In this document: positions 14,672 to 24,688 of the stretch, piece after piece
Numbering within the stretch: the stretch's first letter is position 1
How the letters are laid out: each line of letters begins with the position of its first letter
Source of the DNA: Marinilabiliaceae bacterium JC017
GTDB taxonomy: Bacteria; Bacteroidota; Bacteroidia; Bacteroidales; Marinilabiliaceae
Direction: 5' to 3'
NCBI GenBank assembly: GCA_004296775.1
Contig: RHGE01000012.1
Coordinates: forward strand, 1-64,000
Length of the DNA: 64,000 bases
The notes under the pieces: generated by a model
What the model was told of the DNA's origin: nothing
What the model saw: only the letters and a program-made list of their open reading frames with translations
Databases searched by the model: none
Position numbers and translations under genes: made by a program

Positions 14672-14974
14672 CTATTTCTCAACGCCTGATTGCTCATTTT
14701 TCTCCTTAAAGAAAAATTCATACACAATTTTAGCCAGAAATACACTTCCACCAACTGCACCAATCGTTAGCCATATGGCACGGTAACCGATGCGCGAAAA
14801 ATTATTAATGATCGTATCATTAATCCCCACTGAAATACCTAGAAGAAATAACAACAGGTATACCGCCCAGGTAACCATTTTATCAATGCCTTTGCGGGTT
14901 TTGTCCTTTTCCCGAAAAAAATAGCCGATTCCAATCCCGGCCACAAATAGTGCTATAACTATGTAGGAGGTCAT
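14672..14974 (-). CDS. LysO transporter, N-terminal part
   Basis: A 100-residue protein with three hydrophobic segments that corresponds to the N-terminal DUF340 repeat of LysO (IGIGYFFREKDKTRKGIDKM, then VYLLLFLLGISVGINDTII). It precedes the C-terminal part by 129 bases in the same direction. The two together equal a full LysO of about 300 residues. A strong hairpin (14992-15018) lies 17 bases upstream of its start, so expression from the sus genes may be limited and a separate promoter is possible. The remaining ambiguity is only in the substrate, since lysine export is known for the E. coli member. Confidence 0.85.
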   Translation of the reverse strand: MTSYIVIALFVAGIGIGYFFREKDKTRKGIDKMVTWAVYLLLFLLGISVGINDTIINNFSRIGYRAIWLTIGAVGGSVFLAKIVYEFFFKEKNEQSGVEK

Positions 14975-14991
14975 TCTTTATCTTTTCATTG

Positions 14992-15018
14992 AATGAACCC
15001 GCCAAAGGCGGGTTCATT
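14992..15018 (-). terminator. Perfect 12-bp hairpin between the sus block and lysO
   Basis: AATGAACCCGCC at 14992-15003, loop AAA, GGCGGGTTCATT at 15007-15018. It lies 27 bases after the stop codon of the DUF4843 gene and 17 bases before the lysO N-part start, on the transcribed minus strand. The downstream U-tract is weak, so it may be a partial terminator or an RNA-stability element that lowers expression of downstream genes relative to susCD. Confidence 0.6.
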
Positions 15019-15045
15019 ATTAATTATTTTGTTCGAAAATAAGAA

Positions 15046-15879
15046 TTATTTCTTAATCATTTGGCATGTTTTTTCACAATAAGGGAAAGAACCTGTTACT
15101 CCGTTATCACACTTATAATCAAACTGAATATAGTTAATGATCGATTTATCGTAATCCAAAACTCCTATACAATCAGTAGCAAACCACCATGCCCCTTTTT
15201 CGTCCCAACCATCATCCAACTTTGTTCCTGTTGGAATAATTAGTTTGATTGCATTTTTATCTGAAATGTCCAGTTTACATGTCATCCATTTTTTTGATCC
15301 CCAAAAACCATACATTTCATAAACAAAAGGATCTTCGGTTCTTTTTAACTCACCAAAATCACGAACCCAACCGTCCCCGGCAAAATCATATTTTCCAATG
15401 AATTGTGCGATATTAAAATCACCCTTTAGCATAGTTAGCTTAACTGGGGTATCAATCAATCGAAGATTGTTAGACACACTTTTAATCTTTAACATCACAT
15501 CTACCGCCTTTCCGTTAGGTAAGTTTTCCTTATGATAGATAATTGGTATTACCACTTTTGTCTGTCCTGCAGGCAAAATCATTTCAGTACTTTTGATTTC
15601 ATACTGATCAGGCTTTGCAGTAGTTCCCTCCTCGACAACTTCAAAATTAATCTTTACATCAAAGTCTAGTTTCTTACCAAACACATTGAATGCCAAATCA
15701 TCCTGCTTTTCGGCAACTTCCCCATCTACTTTGAGAAAAGAAGCACTATAAACCTCCTCATCAAATCGAATAATTGTTGATTCTTGTGTCCAATCGCTAA
15801 AATCTTCTACTTCACACCCTCCAAGAAAAGGAGTGATTCCAAGTAATAATAGAAATATATATTTACTAAATAGCTTCAT
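15046..15879 (-). CDS. DUF4843-type lipoprotein of a SusCD operon
   Basis: A 277-residue protein with a lipoprotein signal (LGITPFLGGC, Cys22). It has the architecture of DUF4843 proteins: an N-terminal beta domain with STIIRFDEEVYSASF, DFDVKINFEVVEEGT and VVIPIIYHKENLPN, then a C-terminal domain (FIGKYDFAGDGWVRDFGELK) that may bind ligand. Such proteins occur directly after SusC and SusD and are presumed to be surface-exposed partners of that importer. The start lies 2 bases after the susD stop, which supports translational coupling. Function by context only. Confidence 0.78.
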   Translation of the reverse strand: MKLFSKYIFLLLLGITPFLGGCEVEDFSDWTQESTIIRFDEEVYSASFLKVDGEVAEKQDDLAFNVFGKKLDFDVKINFEVVEEGTTAKPDQYEIKSTEMILPAGQTKVVIPIIYHKENLPNGKAVDVMLKIKSVSNNLRLIDTPVKLTMLKGDFNIAQFIGKYDFAGDGWVRDFGELKRTEDPFVYEMYGFWGSKKWMTCKLDISDKNAIKLIIPTGTKLDDGWDEKGAWWFATDCIGVLDYDKSIINYIQFDYKCDNGVTGSFPYCEKTCQMIKK

Positions 15880-15881
15880 AA

Positions 15882-17390
15882 TTATTTAATTTTTCCGTTC
15901 GAATTAACTTCAACCTGAGGTATTAAGTAAAATTTATGCTTACTGATATCAAAATTTTCCTGCCCTGCATTGCCGCTAGTTGACAATTCTTTTTTCATGA
16001 CATCATCTCCATAGCGACGTAAGTCACTTATACGCATACCTTCTATAGCAAACTCTTTGGCTCTTTCCTTTTGAATAACTTTAAAAAGATCACCTTTATT
16101 AATACTATTATTCAATGCAGGCATTTTTGCCCTTGCTCTTACCTGATCAACGTATTTCTTAGCAGTTGAAGTTAGATTGTTTTCATTTAGCGCTTCTGCA
16201 TACATTAACAATACGTCGGCATAGCGCATTTGAGGCATATTAATCCCCATAAACTTATTACTTTGCAACTCAATTTTCATATCGCTTGGGATAAATTTGC
16301 GATAGAATATTAAATCACCTGATGGCCATACTTCCCTATAAGGTTTGCCATAAACATCAACATCTGGGTCATTAAAGTAAAGTGTTCCATATAATCGAGC
16401 ATCATATTTTCCCTCTGTACTTACTTTTCCTTCTTCCTTATAAAGATTAAGTAGCTTTGGAGTAGCCAGTACACATTCCCATCCACCAAGCTTATCACTT
16501 GATATGAAACGCGCCATATCGTGTCCCATTTTGCTACCATTGGATAACAAACTACTGAATTGTATCTCAAATATAGATTCGCAACTATTCTCGTTTGTAC
16601 CATCAAACAGACTCAGAAAATTATCTACAAGATCATATTTTCCTATCCGATCAACTACTAATTTCTTGAACTCTGCTTCTGCCTCCTTATATTTCTTCTG
16701 GAACAAGTATGCTTTTCCCAAGTAAGCGATTGCAGCTCCTTTTGTTACTCTTCCAGTATTTGCATTATCATAAGTCTCTGGCAATATCAATGCATCTTTA
16801 AAATCCTGTTCGATTGCTTCCCAAACAACACTACGCTCACTCAAAGGCTTTTCTAACTCACCCTCATTAGCAGGCGTACTCATTTGTAATACAATTTTTT
16901 CAAAACAATTCAGAAGCCTAAAATGGTAAAAACCACGTAAAAACTTAGCCTCTCCGATAATCTGATTTTTTACATCATCCTCAATCTGATCCTTAGTCAT
17001 TTTACCGACCTTCTCAATAACCTGATTAGCATGATTTATCCCTACATAACTATACCACCAATACGACGCAATATACTTATTATTGGCATTATCCGTAAAC
17101 TCACTCATAGCTGTCCACTCAACATACTCTGAGCTACCCTTTCCAGTGATTAACATGTCACTACCCATATTTTCAGGAACAAAAACCCTTTCAGTATAAT
17201 TCCAAATACCTGTAGAGGAAAGGTATGAATATACGGAGGCTAACGCTGCCTCAGCATCTTTGGCGTCACGATAAAAAGCTTCAGTGGTAAGCTTATCGTC
17301 TGGAACCTGATTCAGAAAATCATCCTCGCAGGAACAAAAAACCACCAAAACAAACAATAAATAAGAAATATATTTTTTCATGTCTTTCAT
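15882..17390 (-). CDS. SusD/RagB-family nutrient-binding lipoprotein
   Basis: A 502-residue surface lipoprotein (Cys20 or 21 in FVLVVFCSC). SusD signs are FLNQVPDDKLTTEAFYRDAK near the N-terminus, TPR-like helices (KGAAIAYLGKAYLFQKKYKE), and the C-terminal RYADVLLMYAEALNE and ERAKEFAIEGMRISDLRRY segments. It forms a lid on the SusC barrel and captures ligand. ATG at 17390 (MKDMKKY) and at 17381 (MKKY) are both possible. It follows susC by 2 bases. The ligand cannot be deduced from sequence; the neighbours suggest peptides or glycoprotein glycans. Confidence 0.95.
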   Translation of the reverse strand: MKDMKKYISYLLFVLVVFCSCEDDFLNQVPDDKLTTEAFYRDAKDAEAALASVYSYLSSTGIWNYTERVFVPENMGSDMLITGKGSSEYVEWTAMSEFTDNANNKYIASYWWYSYVGINHANQVIEKVGKMTKDQIEDDVKNQIIGEAKFLRGFYHFRLLNCFEKIVLQMSTPANEGELEKPLSERSVVWEAIEQDFKDALILPETYDNANTGRVTKGAAIAYLGKAYLFQKKYKEAEAEFKKLVVDRIGKYDLVDNFLSLFDGTNENSCESIFEIQFSSLLSNGSKMGHDMARFISSDKLGGWECVLATPKLLNLYKEEGKVSTEGKYDARLYGTLYFNDPDVDVYGKPYREVWPSGDLIFYRKFIPSDMKIELQSNKFMGINMPQMRYADVLLMYAEALNENNLTSTAKKYVDQVRARAKMPALNNSINKGDLFKVIQKERAKEFAIEGMRISDLRRYGDDVMKKELSTSGNAGQENFDISKHKFYLIPQVEVNSNGKIK

Positions 17391-17392
17391 TT

Positions 17393-20300
17393 TTAGAATG
17401 TGATTTGTAATCCCATCAAATACATTTTACTAATTGGATAACGTGTAATATCTAAACCAGGATTCCAAATACCTGAAGAACCTATTTCAGGATCCTGACC
17501 ACTATAATTAGTTATAGTAAGCAAATTTTGGCCTGAAACATACACACGTGCCCTTTGTATGTTTACTTTTTCTGTTAGCACAGTTGGTAAGGTATACCCT
17601 AATTGAATATTCTTTAGACGTATAAAATCTCCATCTTCCAAATATCTATCACTAGGTCTAGTATTTTGATTAGGATCTGCTAATACAGCCCTTGGAATAT
17701 CGGTATTGGTATTTTCCGGTGTCCATGCATTAACACATTCTGCTAACATGTTACGTGGACTAAGCATACTCTGATATTGGTATTTATTTCCGTTGTACAA
17801 CTTGTGACCACCCTTACCATTCCATAGCATGGAAAAATCAAAATTCTTATAATCCAAATCTATACTAAGACTATAGTCATATTTGGGTATTCCGACTCCA
17901 CTAAATACCATATCTTTTTCATCCAGCTTCCCGTCCTTATTGATATCTTTAAACCTAATATCTCCAGGCTTAGCATTTTCTTGAATGATCTTTTTCTTTC
18001 CATCAATAATAACATGATGAGCCTGTACTTCTTCTGGCGTTTGAAAAATTCCATCAGTTTGATACACCCAATAACTACCTAGTGCATAACCTTCCTTAGT
18101 TTTATGTGCAACGTGAGCATTATAATTTAGACCATCTCCGGGAATGCTTTGTTCTTTATATCCAAGCTTCTTTACTTCATTTTTGACAGTGCTCATATTT
18201 GCACTAACAGAATACCCCAACTCCCCGATTTTATTCTGGTATCTGATTTCAATTTCCACACCGCTATTAGACATTTCTCCAATATTAACTATTGGATCTT
18301 TGAATCCACTAGAATAAGGTACGGGCTTACTAACCAGCATATCACTAGTAATATTACTATAATAATTTAAATTACCAGATAATTTATTATTGAAAAAACC
18401 GAAATCAACCCCAATATTACGGGTTGTGGTTTCTTCCCATCTATAACTCTTATTCTCAATACTTCTTGCAATTGTCCCAGGCCATATATTACCACCTAAA
18501 CCTCTTGAATAGGCCAAATAATGTGTTACACTACGCGTCATCAAAGGTAATCGGCTATATCTTCCAAGACTCCCTTCATTACCAACAATACTATAACTTC
18601 CACGTAATTTTAAGTTTGACAACCAATCTACACCACTCAGGAAGTTTTCTTCAGTCATTCTCCATCCTAAAGCTACTGAAGGGAAAGTTCCATAACGTGA
18701 ATCCTCACCAAATTTACTAGAACCATCACGTCTAACAGTAAACTGCACTAAATATCTATCATTATAGGAATAATTAAACCTTCCTAAAATACTAGCCCTG
18801 GTATAAGTATATCTTGAACCATCAACAGAAGGGGTACCTCCAACTCCCGCATCAAGAGTATCAAAATTAGGATCGAGAAAACCAGCCGGTTCTCTATCTG
18901 TTTTTATTTTTCCATCTTCAACAGAGTGAACCTCTTTTACTCCTTCAATATAGGCATTAGACCAATCGCTTGTTTCCTTCTTAATAACATAACCAGCCAT
19001 TAAGCTTAAATTATGCTTCTCAAATCTCTTTTGATAGGATAAGATGTTATTAATGTTGTACTCGCGCCAATTTTCTCTTTTTTCACCAACATATGGGTAA
19101 AACTTTTCTTCCTTATTATTAACATTATAATCAGGGTATGACTCGTGCTCATGACGATTTGAGTTGTTCATCCCGGCTTCAAATCTAAAGTTTAATCCCT
19201 CAAACAAATCAAGAGAGGCATATCCAACAGCACTAACATACTGATCTGTGTAATATTTATCGATCAACTCCTGTTTTCCCACAGGATTATTATTTGCTAA
19301 CATCCCCCTTTCTGTATCCGGATAACCATACCCACTCTTCTTACTATCATCAAACACAGGAACAAGTGGCAATATCTCATATAGCTCTTGAGCATAGAAT
19401 GTTTGTTTGTTATTTTTCGTCTCAGAATAACTCATATTCAAACCTGCTTTGAATATTCCTTCTGTAACATCCACTTTAGCTCTCAAATTATTCTTTGTAA
19501 AATCAGTACCAATAATGGTTCCGTCCTGATCTATCCATCCTGCCGACAAGTAATAACTAGCATTTTTGCTTCCTCCTTTAATACTTGCAGTATACTCTTG
19601 TATAGGTGCATCTCTGTAAACAGCATCCAACCAATCAGTATCATAATAAATAGGATCATTGAGATATTGTGGTCTATCCTTCCCGGCATTGTCAAAGGTC
19701 ATTTTGGCAATTTTCAGATGTTCTTCGGCATTAGCCATTTCTAAAGTATTACCAATTTTCTGAACTCCATATTTAGCTTCTAAATCAACTGTAAGCTTTC
19801 CTTCTTTCCCTTTTTTTGTTGTAATAATAATTACACCATTAGCTGCCTCCGTTCCATAAATAGCTGCAGATGCCCCATCTTTTAATACCTCGATACTTTC
19901 AATATCACTGGAATTCAACATGTACATACTTCCGGGAACTCCATCAATAATAACAAGTGGATCATTATCATTCAAGGTACTAGCCCCTCTAATTTTAATC
20001 TCCATCCCAGCTCCAGGAGCTCCACCTATTGCTGAAACTGTAACACCTGCCATTTGTCCTTGTAATGATTCAGCAGGGTTAGTAGCTGTTACCCGTTGCA
20101 ATCTATCTCCTTTTACCGATGCTACAGAGCCAGTTACATCACTCTTCTTCTGCACTCCGTAACCAATAGCAACCACCTCGTCCAATCCAATGGATTCTTC
20201 CATCAAGGTAACATTTACATTGGTGCGCTCTCCGATGGCTACTTTTTGTGTTTCATAACCAATAAATGAGAATACCAAAGTGGCATCTCCAGGTTCAAGA

Positions 20301-20818
20301 TTCAATTCAAATTCTCCGTCAATGTTGGTAATGGTACCCCTGGTTGTACCGTCAACGAACACATTAACACCCGGCATGGAAGTACCATCCTGGCCCACCA
20401 CTTTACCTTTAATAGAACGATCCTGTTGTTGGGCCGCCTGCATCATATTAGGAGCATTCTCCAAAATAATAATCAACTTATCATTAATCTTATAAGTCAG
20501 ATTACTTCCTTCAAGTGCCCTGTCTAATACACCAGTAATATCCTGGTTATTAAAATTACCGGATAATTCTTGTTCCAAATTAACCTGATCATCTTTAAAA
20601 AAGATGGTGTAAGTCGACTGATCTTCAATCGCAGTAAAAATCTCTTTTAGAGTAAAAGAATTACCCCTTAGGTTCAACTTTTTTGTTTGGGAATAAGATG
20701 CCGCTGATACATGCATCAACCCAACAACCAATAGTAGTAGTGAAATCCTCATAATTTTCCAGACCTTTGAGGTCACAAAAGGATATAGCAACCCCACGTT
20801 GTTAGCATTTTTTTTCAT
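17393..20818 (-). CDS. SusC/RagA TonB-linked outer-membrane importer with STN domain
   Basis: A 1141-residue TonB-dependent transporter. In order: signal sequence; an STN domain at about 45-115 (LNLRGNSFTLKEIFTAIEDQ) that signals to FecR; a carboxypeptidase regulatory-like domain at about 137-215 (GQDGTSMPGVNVFVDGTTRG); the TonB box region and plug with the SusC signature (NDNDPLVIIDGVPGSMYMLN, SIEVLKDGASAAIYG); then the 22-strand barrel that ends in YLMGLQITF. It imports ligand delivered by SusD. The STN domain, with sigma and FecR genes just upstream, indicates trans-envelope autoregulation. The gene is visibly more AT-rich than the beta-galactosidase gene downstream. Confidence 0.96.
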   Translation of the reverse strand: MKKNANNVGLLYPFVTSKVWKIMRISLLLLVVGLMHVSAASYSQTKKLNLRGNSFTLKEIFTAIEDQSTYTIFFKDDQVNLEQELSGNFNNQDITGVLDRALEGSNLTYKINDKLIIILENAPNMMQAAQQQDRSIKGKVVGQDGTSMPGVNVFVDGTTRGTITNIDGEFELNLEPGDATLVFSFIGYETQKVAIGERTNVNVTLMEESIGLDEVVAIGYGVQKKSDVTGSVASVKGDRLQRVTATNPAESLQGQMAGVTVSAIGGAPGAGMEIKIRGASTLNDNDPLVIIDGVPGSMYMLNSSDIESIEVLKDGASAAIYGTEAANGVIIITTKKGKEGKLTVDLEAKYGVQKIGNTLEMANAEEHLKIAKMTFDNAGKDRPQYLNDPIYYDTDWLDAVYRDAPIQEYTASIKGGSKNASYYLSAGWIDQDGTIIGTDFTKNNLRAKVDVTEGIFKAGLNMSYSETKNNKQTFYAQELYEILPLVPVFDDSKKSGYGYPDTERGMLANNNPVGKQELIDKYYTDQYVSAVGYASLDLFEGLNFRFEAGMNNSNRHEHESYPDYNVNNKEEKFYPYVGEKRENWREYNINNILSYQKRFEKHNLSLMAGYVIKKETSDWSNAYIEGVKEVHSVEDGKIKTDREPAGFLDPNFDTLDAGVGGTPSVDGSRYTYTRASILGRFNYSYNDRYLVQFTVRRDGSSKFGEDSRYGTFPSVALGWRMTEENFLSGVDWLSNLKLRGSYSIVGNEGSLGRYSRLPLMTRSVTHYLAYSRGLGGNIWPGTIARSIENKSYRWEETTTRNIGVDFGFFNNKLSGNLNYYSNITSDMLVSKPVPYSSGFKDPIVNIGEMSNSGVEIEIRYQNKIGELGYSVSANMSTVKNEVKKLGYKEQSIPGDGLNYNAHVAHKTKEGYALGSYWVYQTDGIFQTPEEVQAHHVIIDGKKKIIQENAKPGDIRFKDINKDGKLDEKDMVFSGVGIPKYDYSLSIDLDYKNFDFSMLWNGKGGHKLYNGNKYQYQSMLSPRNMLAECVNAWTPENTNTDIPRAVLADPNQNTRPSDRYLEDGDFIRLKNIQLGYTLPTVLTEKVNIQRARVYVSGQNLLTITNYSGQDPEIGSSGIWNPGLDITRYPISKMYLMGLQITF

Positions 20819-20865
20819 ACATTTGAATGGTTTACTGTTAAAACTTGTTTTTAGCTTTTATTTAC

Positions 20866-20897
20866 AACCAGACAGATGTTGCCGCATCAGTCTGGTT
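20866..20897 (-). promoter_or_regulatory. Leader hairpin upstream of susC
   Basis: AACCAGAC at 20866-20873 pairs with GTCTGGTT at 20890-20897, and inside it GATG at 20875-20878 pairs with CATC, with one A-A mismatch and a 6-base loop. It lies between fecR (ends 20933) and susC (starts 20818), about 48 bases before the susC start. There is no U-run after it on the minus strand, so it is more likely a leader or processing element than a terminator. Confidence 0.5.
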
Positions 20898-20932
20898 TTA
20901 TTTATTTTAATACCTTTTACTTCATACTTTTT

Positions 20933-21952
20933 TTATTTTTTATAGGTAATGAATACTTTTCGATGCCCGGCTTTATATCGAACGGGAGTCGTCATTTGAA
21001 GAGCATCCAACACCTGCCAGATAGTCTCTTCATTTCGAAACTTCCCTGTATAAGTTAAATTGCTAAAAGCTTCATGATCGAATTCTATTTCCACATCATA
21101 CCACTTTTCCAAACGAGCCATCAACTCATGAAAAGGAATACTTTCAAAGTAAAATTTATTCTCTGTCCAATTGGTTTCTAACTCGATATTAGCTTTTTCA
21201 ATTTTCATGACATTATCCTTCAAAGAAGCCTTTTGTCCGGGTTTAAGGATCACAACTTTCTCACTAACATCTCCAGCCTTTTTCAGCATCACTTTACCTG
21301 CCACTAACGTGGTTTCAGTGCGATCAAAATCATCATAAGCCATCACATTAAACTCCGTTCCAAGAACAGTGATCTCCATATCCTTTGCATTCACTACAAA
21401 AGGCTTCGATTGATCGTGAGCCACTTTAAAAAACCCTTCTCCTGATAATTCAACCAATCGTTTCGACTCAGAAAAACTAACGGGATAAGATAAAGTAGAC
21501 CCTGAATTGAGCATAACCTCTGATCCATCGGGTAATAACACAGAAGATTTAGATCCCAATGGAACATTCACTTTTGTTGAAGCTAATTGAGCATCGACTG
21601 GTACCTGATTTTTATCAATCCCATAAAAAACAACAAATGCCAGTACAAAAACCGCTGCTACTTTAATAAATTCTACTAATATACGACGACCTATATGACG
21701 TGTAGCTTTTGGAGATTTTACTTTGGTTTTATCAGAAAAGGTTTTCCAGGCTATTTGAGCAGCACTCATCCCTGCAGCATTACCAACCTGAGAGGCTTCC
21801 CACAAATCTTTAAGATGGAAGAAATCTTTTTTATTATTCACATCTACCTCTAACCATTCTTTCAAATGCAGTACTTCAGCATCAGAGGCAGAACCATCTA
21901 AAAAGTGAGTAATTATTAATTCTATATCTTGCTTTTCCTTCATCTGATTCAT
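20933..21952 (-). CDS. FecR-family anti-sigma factor
   Basis: A 339-residue inner-membrane regulator. The cytoplasmic N-terminus contains an anti-sigma region with HFLDGSASDAEVLHLKEWLE. One transmembrane helix follows (VEFIKVAAVFVLAFVVFYGI), then the periplasmic FecR domain (VNVPLGSKSSVLLPDGSEVM, GEGFFKVAHDQSKPFVVN, MEITVLGTEFNVMAY) and a C-terminal DUF4974-type domain (SIPFHELMARLEKWYDVEIE) that contacts the STN domain of SusC. It should hold the neighbouring sigma factor inactive until SusC binds ligand. The gene is 48 bases after the sigma gene. Confidence 0.95.
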   Translation of the reverse strand: MNQMKEKQDIELIITHFLDGSASDAEVLHLKEWLEVDVNNKKDFFHLKDLWEASQVGNAAGMSAAQIAWKTFSDKTKVKSPKATRHIGRRILVEFIKVAAVFVLAFVVFYGIDKNQVPVDAQLASTKVNVPLGSKSSVLLPDGSEVMLNSGSTLSYPVSFSESKRLVELSGEGFFKVAHDQSKPFVVNAKDMEITVLGTEFNVMAYDDFDRTETTLVAGKVMLKKAGDVSEKVVILKPGQKASLKDNVMKIEKANIELETNWTENKFYFESIPFHELMARLEKWYDVEIEFDHEAFSNLTYTGKFRNEETIWQVLDALQMTTPVRYKAGHRKVFITYKK

Positions 21953-22000
21953 TGATTACACCCCTAAGACAGATGAAAAGAAAAAACTACGTCAAGATTT

Positions 22001-22573
22001 TTAACTTTTTTTATTGTTTGATGACATTAGTTTAATGAATAACAATGCGCTTCTGGAAAGATTATCGCGTAACATTCTGATTCCCCGGTAAATTCGAGTC
22101 TCAACAGTTCGTACTGGCATATTTAATTCTTCTGCAATTTCCTTATTTTTTAATCCATCAATACGACTTAATCGAAGTACTTTTGAATAATCATCCGGTA
22201 AATTACTCAAAGCCCGCATAACTGAATTCCCCATCTCTTTTTGCAAAAGACTGGTTTCTGCATTAAAGAATTCAATTTCCATATCTTTTAATTCATCATG
22301 GATAGACTGATGGTGCTGAGTTCTTATTTTCTGCTGTTCGATATAATTCAAACAGTGATTGCGGAGAGTTTTGAATACATATGCCTTTAATGACCGGTTA
22401 ACCTCCAACTCAGATTTATTTTCCCACAATTTTAAGAACACCTCCTGCACTAAATCACTGGCCTGGTCATAGCCCTTTACATACTTCAAAGCATAAAGCA
22501 CTAATCTTTGGTGGTATTCCAAAAAAAACTGCTCAAAGACTTTCCCATTATCTAATGATTGTGACTCCTGCAT
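22001..22573 (-). CDS. RNA polymerase ECF sigma factor paired with FecR
   Basis: A sigma-70 factor of the Bacteroidota family that accompanies FecR. Region 2 is FEQFFLEYHQRLVLYALKY followed by SDLVQEVFLKLWENKSE; region 4 is LSRIDGLKNKEIAEELNMPV with RTVETRIYRGIRMLRDNL. It probably drives transcription of the downstream susCD genes when FecR signals. The longest frame begins with TTG at 22627. ATG at 22591 and 22573 are possible; 22573 is preferred because GGGGGA lies about 5 bases before it and the protein then starts as its relatives do. Confidence 0.93.
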   Translation of the reverse strand: MQESQSLDNGKVFEQFFLEYHQRLVLYALKYVKGYDQASDLVQEVFLKLWENKSELEVNRSLKAYVFKTLRNHCLNYIEQQKIRTQHHQSIHDELKDMEIEFFNAETSLLQKEMGNSVMRALSNLPDDYSKVLRLSRIDGLKNKEIAEELNMPVRTVETRIYRGIRMLRDNLSRSALLFIKLMSSNNKKS

Positions 22574-22874
22574 TTGATCCCCCGGTAACATAGAGTCCAA
22601 AAGAAATAAAAAAAAAGGTACTAACAAATAGAAATCATCAGTTATCGCAATTTCAAAACCTTGATTTCTCTTGTCTTTTTAACCATCACACTATTGCTCA
22701 GTCTAAATGAAATTATAAACAAACACCTATTCGAAACCGTAATCATTTCTTCAAAAAACAAACAAAATTCCAAAGGCATAGAAATATGATAATTTACAAA
22801 TTCCATGCACTAACAAATACTTCTTAAACATTACCCCCTCAACCAATCGCAAAATTCGAAGCAACAAACACCTA
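22574..22874. other. Gene-free upstream region of the sigma gene
   Basis: About 300 AT-rich bases between the start of the sigma gene and the 3' end of the symporter gene. The sigma gene's promoter should lie here. I see no convincing -33/-7 pair, terminator or repeat. Confidence 0.3.
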
Positions 22875-24683
22875 TCAGAATCGGGGCACTTTCTCATCCG
22901 GAAACCTTCTACCGTATTCCTTCCAAAAGTTTCGCACTTCCACTTTAACTTCCCTGTGTAAAATCAGTATCCCAATTAAATTCGGAATCGTCATTAAAGC
23001 AATGGTAATACCCGATAGGTTCCAAACAATAGTGGTATCAATAAATGATGCCACAAAAAAGGCAATCACGTAAATCATCTGAAACCAGATGATTGCTTTC
23101 GATCCCAATAAAAAATTAACAGCCCTATCGCCATAATAAGACCACGAAATAGTGGTTGAAAAAGCAAAAAGCAATAACCCAATTGACACAATAAATTGAC
23201 CAAAATTACCAAACCAGCTCCTGGTAAAAGCAATAGTTGTTAAGGGAGCACTATGAATCAGTGATTCCCCTTCGAATACAATAGACTCATTTCCTACCCC
23301 ATTAAATAAATTTTTAAGCCAATCTTTAAACTTATCAACAGAATTATTTCCATTATCAAGCGACTGTAGCTGACCATTTATAACCGATAACGGCCCTGTA
23401 TACAACTCATCACCCTTCTTAACCATTACGTTTTCAGCTACCGATCGGGCATGAATGATTGTTACCGGCGCATTTACCCGTCCGCTCTCCACATCCAGGT
23501 CACCAGAAAATAACGGCAAAGTTTTCTCTCCTTTAACATGGCGCGCCAACACCGATCTACCTTCCTGCGATTGATCCTCATATTTGTTACCCTGAAGAAT
23601 TTCTATATCAACCCACTGAAACCGATTATTAATTTTCTCTTTCCACACGCCGGATGCCAGTAACGTCATTCCGGTTAATGAACAAATGATAATCGTATCA
23701 ATGAACGGCTCCAATAAAGCTACTAATCCCTCAGAAACAGGTTCATGAGCACGGGCTGCAGCATGAGCGATCGGAGCTGATCCTTGTCCGGCCTCATTCG
23801 AGAACAACCCTCTATTTACACCTCTGTTAAAGGCAAACGCAATGGTTGCACCTAAAAACCCGCCAGTTGCAGCAGAACCTGTAAACAGATCCGATAAAAC
23901 AGCCTGCATAGAAGGCCACACATTCTCGTAGTTATAAAAAATGACAGCCATCGCCCCAATGAAATATAAAAAGGCCATGGCGGGCACCAACCTGGAGGTC
24001 ACTTTAGCAATCCGCTTAATTCCGCCAATTATTACAAATCCCAATAAAATGGCTAATACAAACCCGGTTATTACATGAGGTATACCAAAAGAGGCAAAAA
24101 GCGAATTTGAGATACTATTTATCTGCGGCAAATTACCAGTACCAAAAGAGGAAAGAACCGTTGCTATGGCAAAAAGCACTGCCAACCACTGTCCGGTCTT
24201 TATCACCTTTCCATTTTTCGTTTTAATATTCAACCGTTTTTTCATGTAATACATGGGGCCACCGGCAATGGAACCATCAGCTGCCTTCTCCCTGTATTTA
24301 TGAGAAAGGGTAACCTCCACAAATTTAGATGTCATACCAAACAGCGCGGTTACCAACATCCAAAACAAAGCAGCGGGCCCACCCAAATGAACAGCCAGGG
24401 CAACACCCGCAATATTTCCCGTCCCAACGGTACCAGAAAGAGCCGTTGTCAATGCCTGAAAGTGGGAAGTATCACCTTCGTCCCCTTTCTTATCAAATTT
24501 TCCCCCTACAATTTTCAGAGAATACTTGAAATACCGAAACTGCGGAAAAGCTAAATAGAACGTATAAAATATTCCGGTTCCCAAAAGAAAATAAACAAAC
24601 CAGACATGACTGCCAATATAGGAATCAATCAATAAAAGGAACTCATTGACTTTTCGCATAAACCAGGGTTTTGATTTAATCAC
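22875..24683 (-). CDS. Alanine/glycine:cation symporter (AGCS family) with insertion
   Basis: A 602-residue inner-membrane transporter of the AGCS family, which takes up alanine or glycine with sodium. Family motifs are visible: [20 protein letters not shown] (about 83-102), [10 protein letters not shown], and [20 protein letters not shown] (286-304). Most members have 450-550 residues. Here a hydrophilic stretch at about 350-478 interrupts the membrane core; part of it ([20 protein letters not shown]) looks like a small beta-rich domain. A predicted -7 box at 24689-24696 lies only 6 bases before ATG 24683, so the real start may be the ATG at 24659 (MRKVNEF). It diverges from the histidine kinase. 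Confidence 0.92.
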   Translation of the reverse strand: MIKSKPWFMRKVNEFLLLIDSYIGSHVWFVYFLLGTGIFYTFYLAFPQFRYFKYSLKIVGGKFDKKGDEGDTSHFQALTTALSGTVGTGNIAGVALAVHLGGPAALFWMLVTALFGMTSKFVEVTLSHKYREKAADGSIAGGPMYYMKKRLNIKTKNGKVIKTGQWLAVLFAIATVLSSFGTGNLPQINSISNSLFASFGIPHVITGFVLAILLGFVIIGGIKRIAKVTSRLVPAMAFLYFIGAMAVIFYNYENVWPSMQAVLSDLFTGSAATGGFLGATIAFAFNRGVNRGLFSNEAGQGSAPIAHAAARAHEPVSEGLVALLEPFIDTIIICSLTGMTLLASGVWKEKINNRFQWVDIEILQGNKYEDQSQEGRSVLARHVKGEKTLPLFSGDLDVESGRVNAPVTIIHARSVAENVMVKKGDELYTGPLSVINGQLQSLDNGNNSVDKFKDWLKNLFNGVGNESIVFEGESLIHSAPLTTIAFTRSWFGNFGQFIVSIGLLLFAFSTTISWSYYGDRAVNFLLGSKAIIWFQMIYVIAFFVASFIDTTIVWNLSGITIALMTIPNLIGILILHREVKVEVRNFWKEYGRRFPDEKVPRF

Positions 24684-24688
24684 TATAA

